From NCBI GenBank assembly GCA_035508495.1, contig DATJMX010000014.1, positions 62,001 through 126,000 of the forward strand: a stretch of DNA of 64,000 bases, read 5' to 3'. Positions 43,627-52,614 of the stretch are shown here, piece after piece; positions within the stretch are counted from its first letter, which is position 1; each line of letters starts with the position of its first letter. A program made the translations under genes and the position numbers. This DNA is from Candidatus Binataceae bacterium. Its GTDB lineage: Bacteria; Desulfobacterota; Binatia; Binatales; Binataceae. The notes beneath the pieces were generated by a model. The model had not been told where the DNA came from, searched no databases, and saw only the letters and a program-made list of their open reading frames with translations.

Positions 43627-44424
43627 ATGGCAAACATAATCGTCGTCGGCGCGGCTGGCCGGATGGGGCGGCTGCTGGTCGCACTCACCACGCAGGACAA
43701 GGCTCACAAACTCGTCGGAGCGGTGGAGGCCAAAGGTACCCCCGCGGTGGGTTCTGACGCGGGCGAAGTCGCCGGCGTGAGCAAGCTCGGCGTGAAGATC
43801 AGGGACGATTACGCCGCTGTCGCAAAGCCCGACACGGTCACGCTCGACTTCACGATCGCGTCGGCATCGATGGAGCATCTCGAGGTCGCCGTCAAAGCTG
43901 GCGCAGCGATCGTGATCGGCTCGACGGGCTTCACGCCGGAAATGGATGCGCGCGCGAAAGAGATCGCGCCCCAAACCCGCACCGTTATTGCGCCCAACAT
44001 GAGCGCCGGGATCAGCGTGCTGGCGAAAATCGCGGCCGAGGTCGCAAAGCTTCTGCCCGACTTCGACGCCGAAGTTATCGAGATTCATCATCGCACCAAG
44101 GTCGATGCTCCGAGCGGCACCGCGCTCTCGCTTGGCAAGACAATCGCGGCAGCGCGCGGCAAGGATTTCGGCGCGAATGCAATCTACGGCCGCGAAGGAA
44201 TCACCGGCGTGCGTCCGATCGACCAAATCGGGATGATCACGATTCGCGCCGGCGACGCGGTTGGCGATCACACGATCATTTTCGGTGGACAGGGCGAGCG
44301 CCTCGAGCTGACGCATCGCGCGCAGAGCCGCGACAGCCTGGCGCGCGGCGCGATACGCGCCGCGGCGTGGCTGGAGAAGCAGAAACCCGGGCTCTATTCG
44401 ATGCGCGACGTTCTAGGAATGTAA
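43627..44424 (+). CDS. dapB: 4-hydroxy-tetrahydrodipicolinate reductase
   Basis: Reduces the product of DapA with NAD(P)H in the lysine/diaminopimelate pathway. The 265-residue protein has VVGAAGRMGRLLV at the N-terminus, IGSTGFTPEM and EIHHRTKVDAPSGTALSLGK, the signature with catalytic His pair and Lys near residues 155-170. The end overlaps the next gene, on the other strand, by 12 bases. It is the last gene of the gpsA run. Confidence 0.96.
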   Translation: MANIIVVGAAGRMGRLLVALTTQDKAHKLVGAVEAKGTPAVGSDAGEVAGVSKLGVKIRDDYAAVAKPDTVTLDFTIASASMEHLEVAVKAGAAIVIGSTGFTPEMDARAKEIAPQTRTVIAPNMSAGISVLAKIAAEVAKLLPDFDAEVIEIHHRTKVDAPSGTALSLGKTIAAARGKDFGANAIYGREGITGVRPIDQIGMITIRAGDAVGDHTIIFGGQGERLELTHRAQSRDSLARGAIRAAAWLEKQKPGLYSMRDVLGM

Positions 44425-45465
44425 CGCGTCGCCGTTATGCGAGTGCGCGGGGCGCTTGGCGCCTACAACCATTTCCACCTCTTCTTCTTCGTACTCAAGC
44501 GTCGCCCAGCGCTCGACCAGGCGCACACTGAGTTGGCGATGGCCGCGCAGGAAGTAGGTCGTCATCGCGACCAGCGCGAGAATATTGCCCGCGACGATCT
44601 TCCACCATCCGAGGGTCTCGAGCACTGACGAATCGAGCAGCGAGACGAATCCAACAAAGAAGACCTCGAAGACCGCGAGCAGGAGCAGCGCCAGCAGCGC
44701 CATGAACGGCTCCCATTCCGACGCGGCGAGCAGGATCGCGAGTGCGAGACCGAACGCGATAAACGCCGCGAAGTGCAGGATCGAGTAACCGAGCACCAGC
44801 GGAATCGAGACCTTGACCACGTCGAACGAGTTGGCGCCGTAGAAGATCATATCGCCCAGCATCGAAGGCGTGCGGAACATCTGACCGGCGACCATGTCAT
44901 AGAGCATGAACCAGACCGCCACGGTGCCCGCGCCAATTAACCCCGCGGCGATACCTTCGCGTGCGACCGGGATCCATCCGCCGAGCAGGTTTTGCGCGAG
45001 CGCTGGATGACGCGACAGGAAGTAGGTGAGCATCGCCGCAGACGCGAGCAGGTTGCCGACAATGATTCCCCACCAGGTCAGGGCGGCCATCACGTTCGGA
45101 CCCATGAAGGCCGCGACCGCGATAAAGAAGGCTTCGAACCCGACGAAGAAAATTCCCAGTGAAAACAATAGCGACGGCTCGGTCTCCGCAGCCTCGAGCA
45201 AGAGGCCGCCCGCGATGCCGAATGCAATGAAAGCTGCGAAGTGGAGGACCGAATACTCCAGCGTGAGCCGAATCATGCTGTTGTGCATGTGCGAATCGCG
45301 CAGGCCGTGAAGAATCGTCGCGGCGAGCAGAGCCGGCGTCTCAAAGGCGTGGCCACGAATCAAATCGAATATTAGAAACCATATTGCGACAACTACCCCA
45401 CCGATTATGCCTGCAATCGCCCCGTCAATGACGATTCGCGACCGAGAATGCTGCATAAGTTCCAT
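44413..45465 (-). CDS. Internally duplicated eight-helix membrane protein
   Basis: Unknown function. The 350-residue product has two similar halves, about residues 10-150 and 163-310, each with four hydrophobic segments. Matching pieces are HFAAFIAFG in both halves, WWGIIVGNLLASAAMLTYFL with WWKIVAGNILALVAMTTYFL, and a WFL..D.. piece near the start of each. An acidic EEEE tail closes the protein. An internal duplication with this pattern fits a channel or transporter fold but no family is recognised. It overlaps dapB by 12 bases tail to tail. Confidence 0.8.
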   Translation of the reverse strand: MELMQHSRSRIVIDGAIAGIIGGVVVAIWFLIFDLIRGHAFETPALLAATILHGLRDSHMHNSMIRLTLEYSVLHFAAFIAFGIAGGLLLEAAETEPSLLFSLGIFFVGFEAFFIAVAAFMGPNVMAALTWWGIIVGNLLASAAMLTYFLSRHPALAQNLLGGWIPVAREGIAAGLIGAGTVAVWFMLYDMVAGQMFRTPSMLGDMIFYGANSFDVVKVSIPLVLGYSILHFAAFIAFGLALAILLAASEWEPFMALLALLLLAVFEVFFVGFVSLLDSSVLETLGWWKIVAGNILALVAMTTYFLRGHRQLSVRLVERWATLEYEEEEVEMVVGAKRPAHSHNGDALHS

Positions 45466-45685
45466 CCTGGGGCAGAGCTAGGGGCAGCGAAGTGAAGAAG
45501 TTGCTCTACCATCCATTAGAATTTCGGGATTCTGCCAAATCCTGCGTTATTTGTAGATCATAAGTGATCAAGCGAGCAAGCATTAACCATTCTTTTGCGA
45601 CAAGGCGGCTCCAGGAGCCAGCGTCAGCGCCACCCGCAGTTCTTAGCCGATCACGATGGATGCGCTAGGATAACTCTGCTGCATC
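45466..45685. other. Divergent intergenic region
   Basis: Contains the start regions of the duplicated membrane protein (minus) and the NnrS-like protein (plus). A short dyad GATCA-TAAG-TGATC at 45557-45570 could be a CRP/FNR-like half pair but does not match a consensus well. No coding signal. Confidence 0.35.
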
Positions 45686-47035
45686 ATGCACGGTTCCCAA
45701 GCCAAACAAGGCGCCCTCTCGGACGCAACGCCTCGCGACTACGCTCGCGGCATCGATCTGCTGCGCATCGGCCGCACGCCGCTGCATTTCTTCGTCGTGT
45801 CGGTGATTTTCTTTGCCGTAGGTGTCGCGGCGTTGCCGTTGGTCGTGCCGTCGATCGTGCAGTTTTTCTATCAGCCGCTGCCGCTCGCCCTGACGCATAC
45901 ATTCACGCTGGGATGGATTACGGCTGCGGTGATCGGCGTGATGTATCGGTACGTGCCGGCGCTCACCCGGCATGCGGTCCCCTATCCGCGCCTGGCGCTG
46001 CTGCAGGTGATGCTCTACGCGATCGGTGTCTCGGGCATCGTGGCGCATTTCACGATCGGTCTATGGCCCGGCGTATGGCTCGCGGCGATCGTCATCATCG
46101 CATCGATCTTAATCTTCGCGATGAACATGTTTCCGTGCCTGTGGCCGCACGTGGGCGATGGTGTCGCCGCGACCGGGATGTTCATCTCGTTATGCTTCCT
46201 GATTCTGGCCGCGTCGCTCGGCTTCACGCTCGCGTTCGACAAGAACTACGACTTTCTTGGCGGCGACGTGCTGACGAACCTCGCGAGTCACGTTCATTTC
46301 GCGGCGGTGGGGTGGGTGACACTCACGATCTGCGCCGTGTCGTACCGGATGCTGCCGGCGTTCCTGCTGCCGCGCGTCACGTTGCCGCCGCGCGCGATCT
46401 GGCAGATCTATGCGCTCGCGATCGCGGTGCTGGGCCTCGGTTTCACGCTGCTCTTCGGCCTCGCAGGGGCAACGTTCTGGGCGCTCGCGATCGTGGCCTC
46501 GCTCGCGTTCTACGTTTTGATAATCGCGAAGCTGGTGCGTTCGCGCCGGATGCCGATCGACTGGACGACGCGGCACGCGCTCGCGGGAGTCGGATGGCTT
46601 GCGGTCGCGGCGATCCTCGGCGTGACGCTGTCAGTCGTCGGTGGGCAGAGCGACCTCGGCAATCGGCTCGCGGGTGCGTATGGCTTCGCGGGGCTGCTCG
46701 GCTTCGTCTCCAACTTCATCATCGGGATGTCGTACAAGCTATTCCCGGGATTCGTCGCTCGCGCGCGCTCGGGCATGCGATGGCCCGCGGTCACCAACGC
46801 TGAACTATCAGACTCGCGCCCGCAGCCCTTCGTCTTCGCGTCATTCAACGGTGGCCTGGCATTGGAAGCCGCAGGCCTGCTGGCCGGATGGCTGCCGATC
46901 GCCGAAGCGGGAGGCATCGCGATCGCATGCGGCGGCCTCGCATACGCGGCCACGACGCTCTGGACGCTCAGCTTCGCCTATCGCAGCGCCGTTCCAGAAG
47001 CGGCCCGTACCGCGCTGCGCATCCTGCCCGAATAG
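45686..47035 (+). CDS. Polytopic membrane protein of the NnrS/heme-copper oxidase subunit I-like superfamily
   Basis: The 449-residue protein has about twelve hydrophobic segments and conserved His at LTHTFTLGWITAAVIGVMYR (near residue 70) and HVHFAAVGWVTLTICAVSYR (near 205). Each is in a helix followed by a Tyr/Met-rich stretch, as in NnrS and related heme-copper oxidase subunit I-like proteins. NnrS-like members take part in nitrosative stress and heme or copper binding. No other oxidase subunit is near, so it is probably not a catalytic oxidase. Confidence 0.7.
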   Translation: MHGSQAKQGALSDATPRDYARGIDLLRIGRTPLHFFVVSVIFFAVGVAALPLVVPSIVQFFYQPLPLALTHTFTLGWITAAVIGVMYRYVPALTRHAVPYPRLALLQVMLYAIGVSGIVAHFTIGLWPGVWLAAIVIIASILIFAMNMFPCLWPHVGDGVAATGMFISLCFLILAASLGFTLAFDKNYDFLGGDVLTNLASHVHFAAVGWVTLTICAVSYRMLPAFLLPRVTLPPRAIWQIYALAIAVLGLGFTLLFGLAGATFWALAIVASLAFYVLIIAKLVRSRRMPIDWTTRHALAGVGWLAVAAILGVTLSVVGGQSDLGNRLAGAYGFAGLLGFVSNFIIGMSYKLFPGFVARARSGMRWPAVTNAELSDSRPQPFVFASFNGGLALEAAGLLAGWLPIAEAGGIAIACGGLAYAATTLWTLSFAYRSAVPEAARTALRILPE

Positions 47036-47328
47036 CAGAACACCGCCCTTCCTGATCGCTTCGGTCAATGCGGCTACGCCGGGATGATGACATCACGCCA
47101 GTACGATTAAGGTTCCGACAACTGCGGACGCGAACACTGGAATAACCAGATGTCTAAGAGTGATGCCCACCGAGTGAAATCAGTAGCATCGCCGATGGGC
47201 GATGAGTAGCACTGAGACCCTTATCCAATGCCCGAGAGCGAATCGAAACATGCGATGTTTCAAAAAGCGCGGAGCGCCGCGCCATCGATGACGCAGCGCT
47301 CCGTTGTCTTAGAGCTGACGGTGAGCGT
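47036..47328. other. Intergenic region without a gene
   Basis: I see no gene. The right end holds the minus-strand terminator at 47262-47303. The rest has several short dyads but none that I can support. Confidence 0.4.
47262..47303 (-). terminator. Terminator after the zinc-ribbon gene
   Basis: On the minus strand, GGAGCGC pairs with GCGCTCC around a loop of about 20 bases and is followed by CGC and five T residues. It lies just past the stop of the gene at 47329 and is correctly oriented for it. Confidence 0.7.
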
Positions 47329-47601
47329 CTACGCGGCGCGCTTCTTCCTGCGGTTGGGCGGTCTCAGCCCGATATAGATTCGATGGCCGCAGGAGCCGAA
47401 GACATGGATGCCCTTCTGCTCGAAATCCACTGCGGTATCGCAGGTCGGACAAATGCCATCCTTGAGGCATCGGATGAAATGCTCAACGAACTGGTCGACC
47501 GCATCGGGTTCGCGCGGAGGGGCGACTTCGGCTGCGAGCGCGGCTGGCGGAGCGAGCAGCGCGTTCATTGGGACGGAGCTGCGGCGTTCAACAACTGGCA
47601 T
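47329..47601 (-). CDS. Small zinc-ribbon-like protein
   Basis: A 90-residue protein with Cys51 and Cys54 (GICPTCDTAV) and Cys71 with His73 (GSCGHRIYIG), a pattern suited to one zinc. The N-terminal 40 residues are Ala/Pro-rich, and the end is basic (RRKKRAA). The ATG at 47601 has AAGGAGG at a suitable distance, so the gene looks real. No function is known; the terminator downstream ends its transcript. Confidence 0.75.
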   Translation of the reverse strand: MPVVERRSSVPMNALLAPPAALAAEVAPPREPDAVDQFVEHFIRCLKDGICPTCDTAVDFEQKGIHVFGSCGHRIYIGLRPPNRRKKRAA

Positions 47602-47819
47602 GTCAGTTCCCCTCCTTGTCGTAGAGCTTTGCTACAAAGTCTGTGATCACTACCGAGAGTACACTTGTAACGCCGGTCTGGCGACAGGCAATGAAAGAAA
47701 AATTGATTGATTCGATAAATCTCATTTTTTTCTCACTCATTATCTTTTGCAAATCTGGTGTCTTTGGCCTTCGTCTATATTACTGCTAGCAGCGATACTC
47801 ATCTTTTGGCGCTGTTCAC

Positions 47820-48989
47820 TCATATTGCGCGCCTGAAAGCGTCAGCAGGCGTTATTCTGATCGTTCCGAGAATCGGCCATATTCCGCTCAAGAGACTGAC
47901 GACCAGCGAGACGCTCAAAGCGGCCGCAACGATTCCCGCCGTCACCGTAAGCTCACCGGCGTTGCCAATGATCGCTGCGATCGTTGCGCCACTGCCGAAA
48001 AGCCAGTACGCGCCCATGCCGCCGATCACTCCGCCGATGGCGCCGATCGCCAGGCATTCGGCGAGCAGCAGCGACGTCACGTAGCCGGGGCCAAACCCCA
48101 GCGCGCGCATCACCGCGACATCGCGCAAGCGCTCCCGCACCATCATCGCCATCGCATTCGCGGCGATCAGCAGAATAGTCACAAGGATGATGAAGAAGAT
48201 GCTGTAGACTATCGTGCGGATATCGCCGACGGTGGATAGCAGCCCGGAAATGGCGTCGCTCTCCGTCATCGTCACCGTTTCGAAATCCGAGTTGTGGAAA
48301 TTCTCGTCGATCTCGCGTATCACGCGCGCAACGTCGTCGGCGCTCTTGACCCGCGTTACCAGCAGACCCGCCGGATGCTTTACTTCGGGAATACCAATCG
48401 CCTTTTCAGCTTCGACCAGATAATCACGCCGGAACATGAAAAAGTTTGGATAGTTATTCGATGGCGTTTCGCCGACCAGCACGAAGCGAATCCTGAGCCG
48501 GTTGGCATCGCCACGAAGGGTGATTACATCGCCGATTTTCCACTTGTGATTACGGATCAGAAGCCGGCCGGCAATCGCCGCCATCCGATTATTCGCAAAG
48601 TCCTTCAGAACATTCGGCGCGATTCCATAATCCGGGTACATGATCGGCGTGCGCTCCGCATCGACCGCGTAAGCCTGGATGATCTCACTTTCGCTCTGGT
48701 ACTTGGCGCGAAGTATGACCATCGGCGTACAGCCCGCGACGCCTGGCAACCGTTCGATATCGCCGCAATAGCGCGACGGCAATCCCAGGTAGCGCCCGTC
48801 AGCATTGTAGGAATATAGGCGCATCGTCTCGGATGTCTTTTTGAGTATCAAATCGATCGACGACGGGATCGCGATCAGTACCGTGAATATGAAAGTCGCA
48901 AGCGCAAACGTCAGTGTAGTTAACACCGCACGCCGCGCGTGATGACTTACGTTTCTCGCTACCAGGATCGATGCGTTCACTTCGCTCAA
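47820..48989 (-). CDS. FtsX-type ABC transporter permease (second of two)
   Basis: A 389-residue membrane protein of the MacB/FtsX type: one helix near residue 22-44 (VLTTLTFALATFIFTVLIAI), a large extracytoplasmic domain from about 45 to 265, then three helices with the conserved ALGFGPGYVTSLLLAECLAIGAIGG region near residue 297. Such permeases work with a cytoplasmic ATPase in lipoprotein, peptide or lipid export. The start overlaps the stop of the upstream permease by four bases. No ATPase gene is near. Confidence 0.9.
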   Translation of the reverse strand: MSEVNASILVARNVSHHARRAVLTTLTFALATFIFTVLIAIPSSIDLILKKTSETMRLYSYNADGRYLGLPSRYCGDIERLPGVAGCTPMVILRAKYQSESEIIQAYAVDAERTPIMYPDYGIAPNVLKDFANNRMAAIAGRLLIRNHKWKIGDVITLRGDANRLRIRFVLVGETPSNNYPNFFMFRRDYLVEAEKAIGIPEVKHPAGLLVTRVKSADDVARVIREIDENFHNSDFETVTMTESDAISGLLSTVGDIRTIVYSIFFIILVTILLIAANAMAMMVRERLRDVAVMRALGFGPGYVTSLLLAECLAIGAIGGVIGGMGAYWLFGSGATIAAIIGNAGELTVTAGIVAAALSVSLVVSLLSGIWPILGTIRITPADAFRRAI

Positions 48990-50203
48990 GCCTCACGCAG
49001 CGAGTCGATAACGCCGATACGGCCGGCGCGCCAAGCTGGAAGAATCCCTCCGGCGATTCCAATTGCGATCGCAGTCAGGATGCCTTCGACGAAAATCATC
49101 CAGCTGAAGTGCGATGAAAACAAAATCGCACCGACACGCAGTTGCCGATCGCCGAGCGCGGTCGCAATCGACACCGCCAGTGCCGCGACGATACCCGCGA
49201 GCCCTCCCGCGAGCGCAATGATCACGCTTTCGACGAGGAAGCTGGTCAGCACCTGTGAGCGCTTGAAACCCAGCGCGCGCAGCACGCCAACCTCGCGGCT
49301 CCGATGCGCAACCGCCGCATACATCGTATTCATGCCGCCGAACGTCGCACCGATCCCGACGATCAGCGCTACTATCATCACCAGCGATCTCAGGTGATCC
49401 GCGAGCACGGCCTGCGATGCGTAGAAATCGCGCTCGCTCATCAGGTCAACGGTCAATTGCACGTTCTTACTGAGCGCGTCACGGAAGCTATCCTGCATCC
49501 CGGGATTCAGCACTACATGAATCGAGGAATAGGCATTCTCGAACCTGGCATCCTGTTCCAGTACATCGAGATCGGTCCAGAATTCGCTCTCGCGGGCGCT
49601 GCCGTGGTCGGAAAAGACTCCGACGATCGTCCAATTGCGCCGGCCGTATCTGAAGGTGCTGCCGATACCCAGTTCGGGGAAGCGCTCAGCCTGCTTGCGC
49701 CCGATAGCCATTTCCTCACGCCCGGGGGCGGGCCAGCGCCCGGCGGTCAGCTTGAGATTTTTGTGCACCAGGTAGGCAATTGGATACACACCGCGCAGAT
49801 ACGCGGGCTGGAACTGCTGCGCCGGACGGCGCACGGCCGCGTTAAACGAGGCCACCATTTCCGGCGATATCAGCGCCGCGCCGGAGGCATCAGTTGCGAT
49901 TTCCTTCCGCGTTCTGAGGACATCGTATTGCTCGCGAGGAATATAGCTTTCGACCTCCGAGCTGGTGCCGCGGCTCAGCACCATCCAGTTGTGAGGCTCG
50001 ACCGCAAGCTCGAGGCTCGCGCGCAGACCGCCGACCAGGCTGAGCAGCAGCACGACGATCATCACGACCATCGCGACGCCGGCCGCCGTCATCAACGAGG
50101 TGGTCTTCCTGACCACGAGGCTGCGCAGGTTGTACTTGAGCGGTATCAACTGGGAAGCCGGCGTCGCACGAACTGACGGGCGGTTAGCATCTCTCATATG
50201 CAC
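48986..50203 (-). CDS. FtsX-type ABC transporter permease (first of two)
   Basis: A 405-residue paralogue of the downstream permease with the same layout: N-terminal helix (TSLMTAAGVAMVVMIVVLLLSLVGG), periplasmic domain to about residue 285 and three C-terminal helices with VLRALGFKRSQVLTSFLVESVIIALAGG. It follows the desaturase gene by 42 bases. Both permeases without an ATPase suggest that an ATPase encoded elsewhere is shared, or that these act as a non-ATP-driven pair. Confidence 0.9.
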   Translation of the reverse strand: MHMRDANRPSVRATPASQLIPLKYNLRSLVVRKTTSLMTAAGVAMVVMIVVLLLSLVGGLRASLELAVEPHNWMVLSRGTSSEVESYIPREQYDVLRTRKEIATDASGAALISPEMVASFNAAVRRPAQQFQPAYLRGVYPIAYLVHKNLKLTAGRWPAPGREEMAIGRKQAERFPELGIGSTFRYGRRNWTIVGVFSDHGSARESEFWTDLDVLEQDARFENAYSSIHVVLNPGMQDSFRDALSKNVQLTVDLMSERDFYASQAVLADHLRSLVMIVALIVGIGATFGGMNTMYAAVAHRSREVGVLRALGFKRSQVLTSFLVESVIIALAGGLAGIVAALAVSIATALGDRQLRVGAILFSSHFSWMIFVEGILTAIAIGIAGGILPAWRAGRIGVIDSLREA

Positions 50204-50245
50204 TACTCTTTGTCAAGTTTTTACTATCCGGCAGATAACCAAAGC

Positions 50246-51289
50246 TCATATCGATGCTCCGTCGGCAGCCGGTTCCATCGTGAGGCCGCAGGGCGCTCGC
50301 TCGCCGTCGAATGCAAGCGACCGGTCGGCGCCGGCGCACTCGCGCAGCACGCCCACATAGCTACGGGTGATATGCGCAGAATCGGCGAAACCGGGCTTGG
50401 CCTTGAGCACCTCGTGCAGAGCGGGCAGGCGATAGAACGGCACGCTGGGGAAAAAGTGATGCTCGAGGTGATAGCTGACGTTCTTGGGCGCGAAGAAGAT
50501 CCGCTCGAGCATGGTCAGCAGGGCAGTGCGAGTCTGAGCGTAGGCCGGTGTCCTGCCTTCGATCGCGGAATGCTCCGCGATGCTGCGGATCCGGAAAATA
50601 AACAGTAACCACGTGAAAAGGGGAATAACCCAGTAGATCAGAAAGAGCTTGGTAACTCCCGCCCAGATCATCGCGGCGACAACAGCGGTGTAGAACGCAT
50701 AGCGCATCGCGATAAACGATTTCGATACGCCGGTGTCAGTCGTCATCAGGCTGCGCATCAGTGCGAGAAGGCGCAGCGCGTTGAAACCCGAGAGATCGTG
50801 AAGCATTAGCGAAAACAGCGCGCGCCACTTCTTGGGAAAGACCCACGCCGGATCGCCCTGGCGGCGCGCCCAGTCAGGATCCTGGGGAGTATTCAAGTAG
50901 CGATGGTGCGCGAAATGGTTGCGGCGATACGCGCGCGCCGAAATCAAGTTCGGCCACGCCAGGAATATTTCGGATACCCAGTCGTTCAGCGTGCGGTTGC
51001 GGAACAGCCTGCGATGCACTCCTTCGTGCATCAGGATCATCAGTGCATGCTGGCGCGCGCCGATGAATGCGATTGCGAGGATGTATAGAGCCGGATGCCA
51101 GAATCGCTGGCTAAGATAGATTGCGCCGAAGATCATCATCCATTCAGCCGCGATGTGGACGAATCCCCGAAGTCCACTTACTTGCGAAAGTTCAATTAAC
51201 TCTTCCTTGGTCAATCTGACGGGGATTTCGACCTTGGAATCATCACGAAGCTCTTGTTGTTCACCAATAGGCATTGCTTTGACGTTCAT
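50246..51289 (-). CDS. Fatty acid desaturase-like membrane oxygenase
   Basis: Introduces a double bond or hydroxyl into an acyl chain, using a di-iron centre in the membrane. The 347-residue protein has all three His boxes of the family: HEGVH (HxxxH), HFAHH (HxxHH) and HLEHH (HxxHH), with hydrophobic helices between. The ATG at 51289 has GAGGG upstream; the frame to 51355 is longer but unsupported. It lies 102 bases after the acyltransferase-like gene and 42 bases before the first permease. Confidence 0.92.
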   Translation of the reverse strand: MNVKAMPIGEQQELRDDSKVEIPVRLTKEELIELSQVSGLRGFVHIAAEWMMIFGAIYLSQRFWHPALYILAIAFIGARQHALMILMHEGVHRRLFRNRTLNDWVSEIFLAWPNLISARAYRRNHFAHHRYLNTPQDPDWARRQGDPAWVFPKKWRALFSLMLHDLSGFNALRLLALMRSLMTTDTGVSKSFIAMRYAFYTAVVAAMIWAGVTKLFLIYWVIPLFTWLLFIFRIRSIAEHSAIEGRTPAYAQTRTALLTMLERIFFAPKNVSYHLEHHFFPSVPFYRLPALHEVLKAKPGFADSAHITRSYVGVLRECAGADRSLAFDGERAPCGLTMEPAADGASI

Positions 51290-51391
51290 TTTTTCCCTCG
51301 AGTTGGACGTACTACGGCGAAGCGGACACGAAGATCCGCGCTGCCGGAGAGACAAAATCCGGTGCAGTAAATTACCTGGCGACGCACCGCA

Positions 51392-52063
51392 TCAGGCCGC
51401 GGCTTGTCCCATTTCCTGGCGCGTATGCTCTTCTTCGGAAGACACCCGCATGCCGATGAAGTTCTTGAGCTTTACCCTGGAATGGTCCGGTGCCATGCTT
51501 TTGGCAAACCGCGACAGCGCCCTGGCCAGCCGATCGAAAGCCTCGGTCTCGAGAACCATTGGCTGCGCGTAGATAGGTTCGCCATCGACCGTTTCCAGGT
51601 ATGGATACAGGCCCGGCTCGCCCACCATCTTGAAACCGGTTCCAAGATAGAAATCCGGATTCCCCTCCGGTCCTGCCGCGAGGTAGGCGAGAGCGGCACG
51701 TGTTCCGCGGCCCACCAGCGGCACGACCATTCCGCACCAGACCATCAGTCCCGCGCCTTTCCTGAGCGACCAGAGATCGCTGCATTCGACCACTGCTCCA
51801 GGCGCCAGATGAGAAAGATCCGGTTTGGGGCAGGTCTGAGGGAACATTTCCAAATCGTGGGTGGAAATGCCCGCGATCATTTTCTCGGCCGGATCAGATT
51901 CCCCTTCGAACAGGCCGTAGAGATTGCCAAAGGCAAGCTGAATTTTCGCGAGCTGAGAGCGCGACTTCTCTCTGAACCTGATGCCGAGTTTGGCCCGCGC
52001 CTCTGCGAGCCGATCAGCAAAGATTCTCCGTTCCTCTTCGGTAACCAAAAGCCTTAGTTCCAT
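51392..52063 (-). CDS. Possible GNAT-fold acyltransferase, unrecognised
   Basis: A 223-residue protein without a sure family. The layout recalls GNAT or FeeM-like N-acyl amino acid synthases: RLLVTEEERRIFADRLAEARAKLG at the start, a central ECSDLWSLRKGAGL strand-turn segment near residue 92, and DFYLGTGFKMVGEPGLYPYLE near 137, like the final GNAT motif (FYxxxGF). The acetyl-CoA loop RxxGxG is not evident. It is the first gene of the run with the desaturase and the two FtsX permeases. The start ATG follows GGAGAC. Confidence 0.55.
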   Translation of the reverse strand: MELRLLVTEEERRIFADRLAEARAKLGIRFREKSRSQLAKIQLAFGNLYGLFEGESDPAEKMIAGISTHDLEMFPQTCPKPDLSHLAPGAVVECSDLWSLRKGAGLMVWCGMVVPLVGRGTRAALAYLAAGPEGNPDFYLGTGFKMVGEPGLYPYLETVDGEPIYAQPMVLETEAFDRLARALSRFAKSMAPDHSRVKLKNFIGMRVSSEEEHTRQEMGQAAA

Positions 52064-52614
52064 AACCCCTGTCTCCTTTTATGGCGAAAGAATTCGCCGG
52101 TATGACTAATACAAGGTTGTATAAAGCTGAGTTGGCAGGGTTGTGGAAAGGATCGGAGGGCAGCTTTTGAACGCGCGAGTAGATTCGCCTTGGCGGCGTG
52201 GGGGTACGAATCGCGCGTGATACCAGCCGCAGCGCTCGCAATCGGGCAATCTCGACGATGAGATTCGACGCTGACAATTTGTCATTCCTAACTGACTTCG
52301 CGAATACTAGGGTTGCTTTGGGTGCGCACGCAAGTGCGGGCTCTGAGCAGACTGAGGCGTGGATACCAATTAGTTGGTTGTGATTGGTTACGCTCACTCA
52401 GCGCTCATCATTGCTAAGTCACATTTCGGCTGGAGTGCGCCGTGACTGCAAGGCGAAAGAAATACGAAATGTATTCGCTTGGTATGCTTTTCGTTTGGTC
52501 TGGCTTGTAATCGCTCTTTCTGGCACCTTGGAGTTGCCAGTCAACTCGAAGCAGTGTAGGGTTTGACGCGTTGGATTAGATTTGTTTGTTTCTCGCAGAC
52601 AGGGTTTGTCTATC
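52064..52614. other. Divergent intergenic region of lower GC content
   Basis: About 550 bases between the acyltransferase-like gene (minus) and the protease gene (plus) without a credible gene. The sequence is visibly richer in A and T than the flanks. Near the minus-strand start are a hairpin GGCGAA-AGAA-TTCGCC (52083-52098) and the dyad ATACAA-GG-TTGTAT (52109-52122). A third hairpin, CTGGCA...TGCCAG, lies at 52520-52540. Confidence 0.5.
52083..52122 (-). promoter_or_regulatory. Dyad and leader hairpin ahead of the acyltransferase-like operon
   Basis: ATACAAGGTTGTAT at 52109-52122 is a perfect 6-base dyad around a 2-base centre, and GGCGAA-AGAA-TTCGCC at 52083-52098 is a perfect 6-base-pair hairpin in what would be the mRNA leader. 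The dyad is a candidate binding site for a regulator such as the divergent XRE protein. Confidence 0.45.

Noticed and set aside
45557..45570. GATCATAAGTGATC dyad as an FNR or CRP site
   Set aside because: Half-site orientation and spacing do not match either consensus; kept only as a remark in the intergenic entry.
48939..50176. Plus-strand frames opposite the FtsX permeases
   Set aside because: Shadows of two genes with clear membrane topology and family motifs.
52014..52397. 127-codon minus-strand frame in the divergent intergenic region
   Set aside because: Overlaps the start of the acyltransferase-like gene, no ribosome site and no recognisable sequence.
52198..52566. Two short plus-strand frames ahead of the metalloprotease gene
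   Set aside because: No ribosome sites, no similarity that I recognise, and base composition unlike coding DNA of the window.
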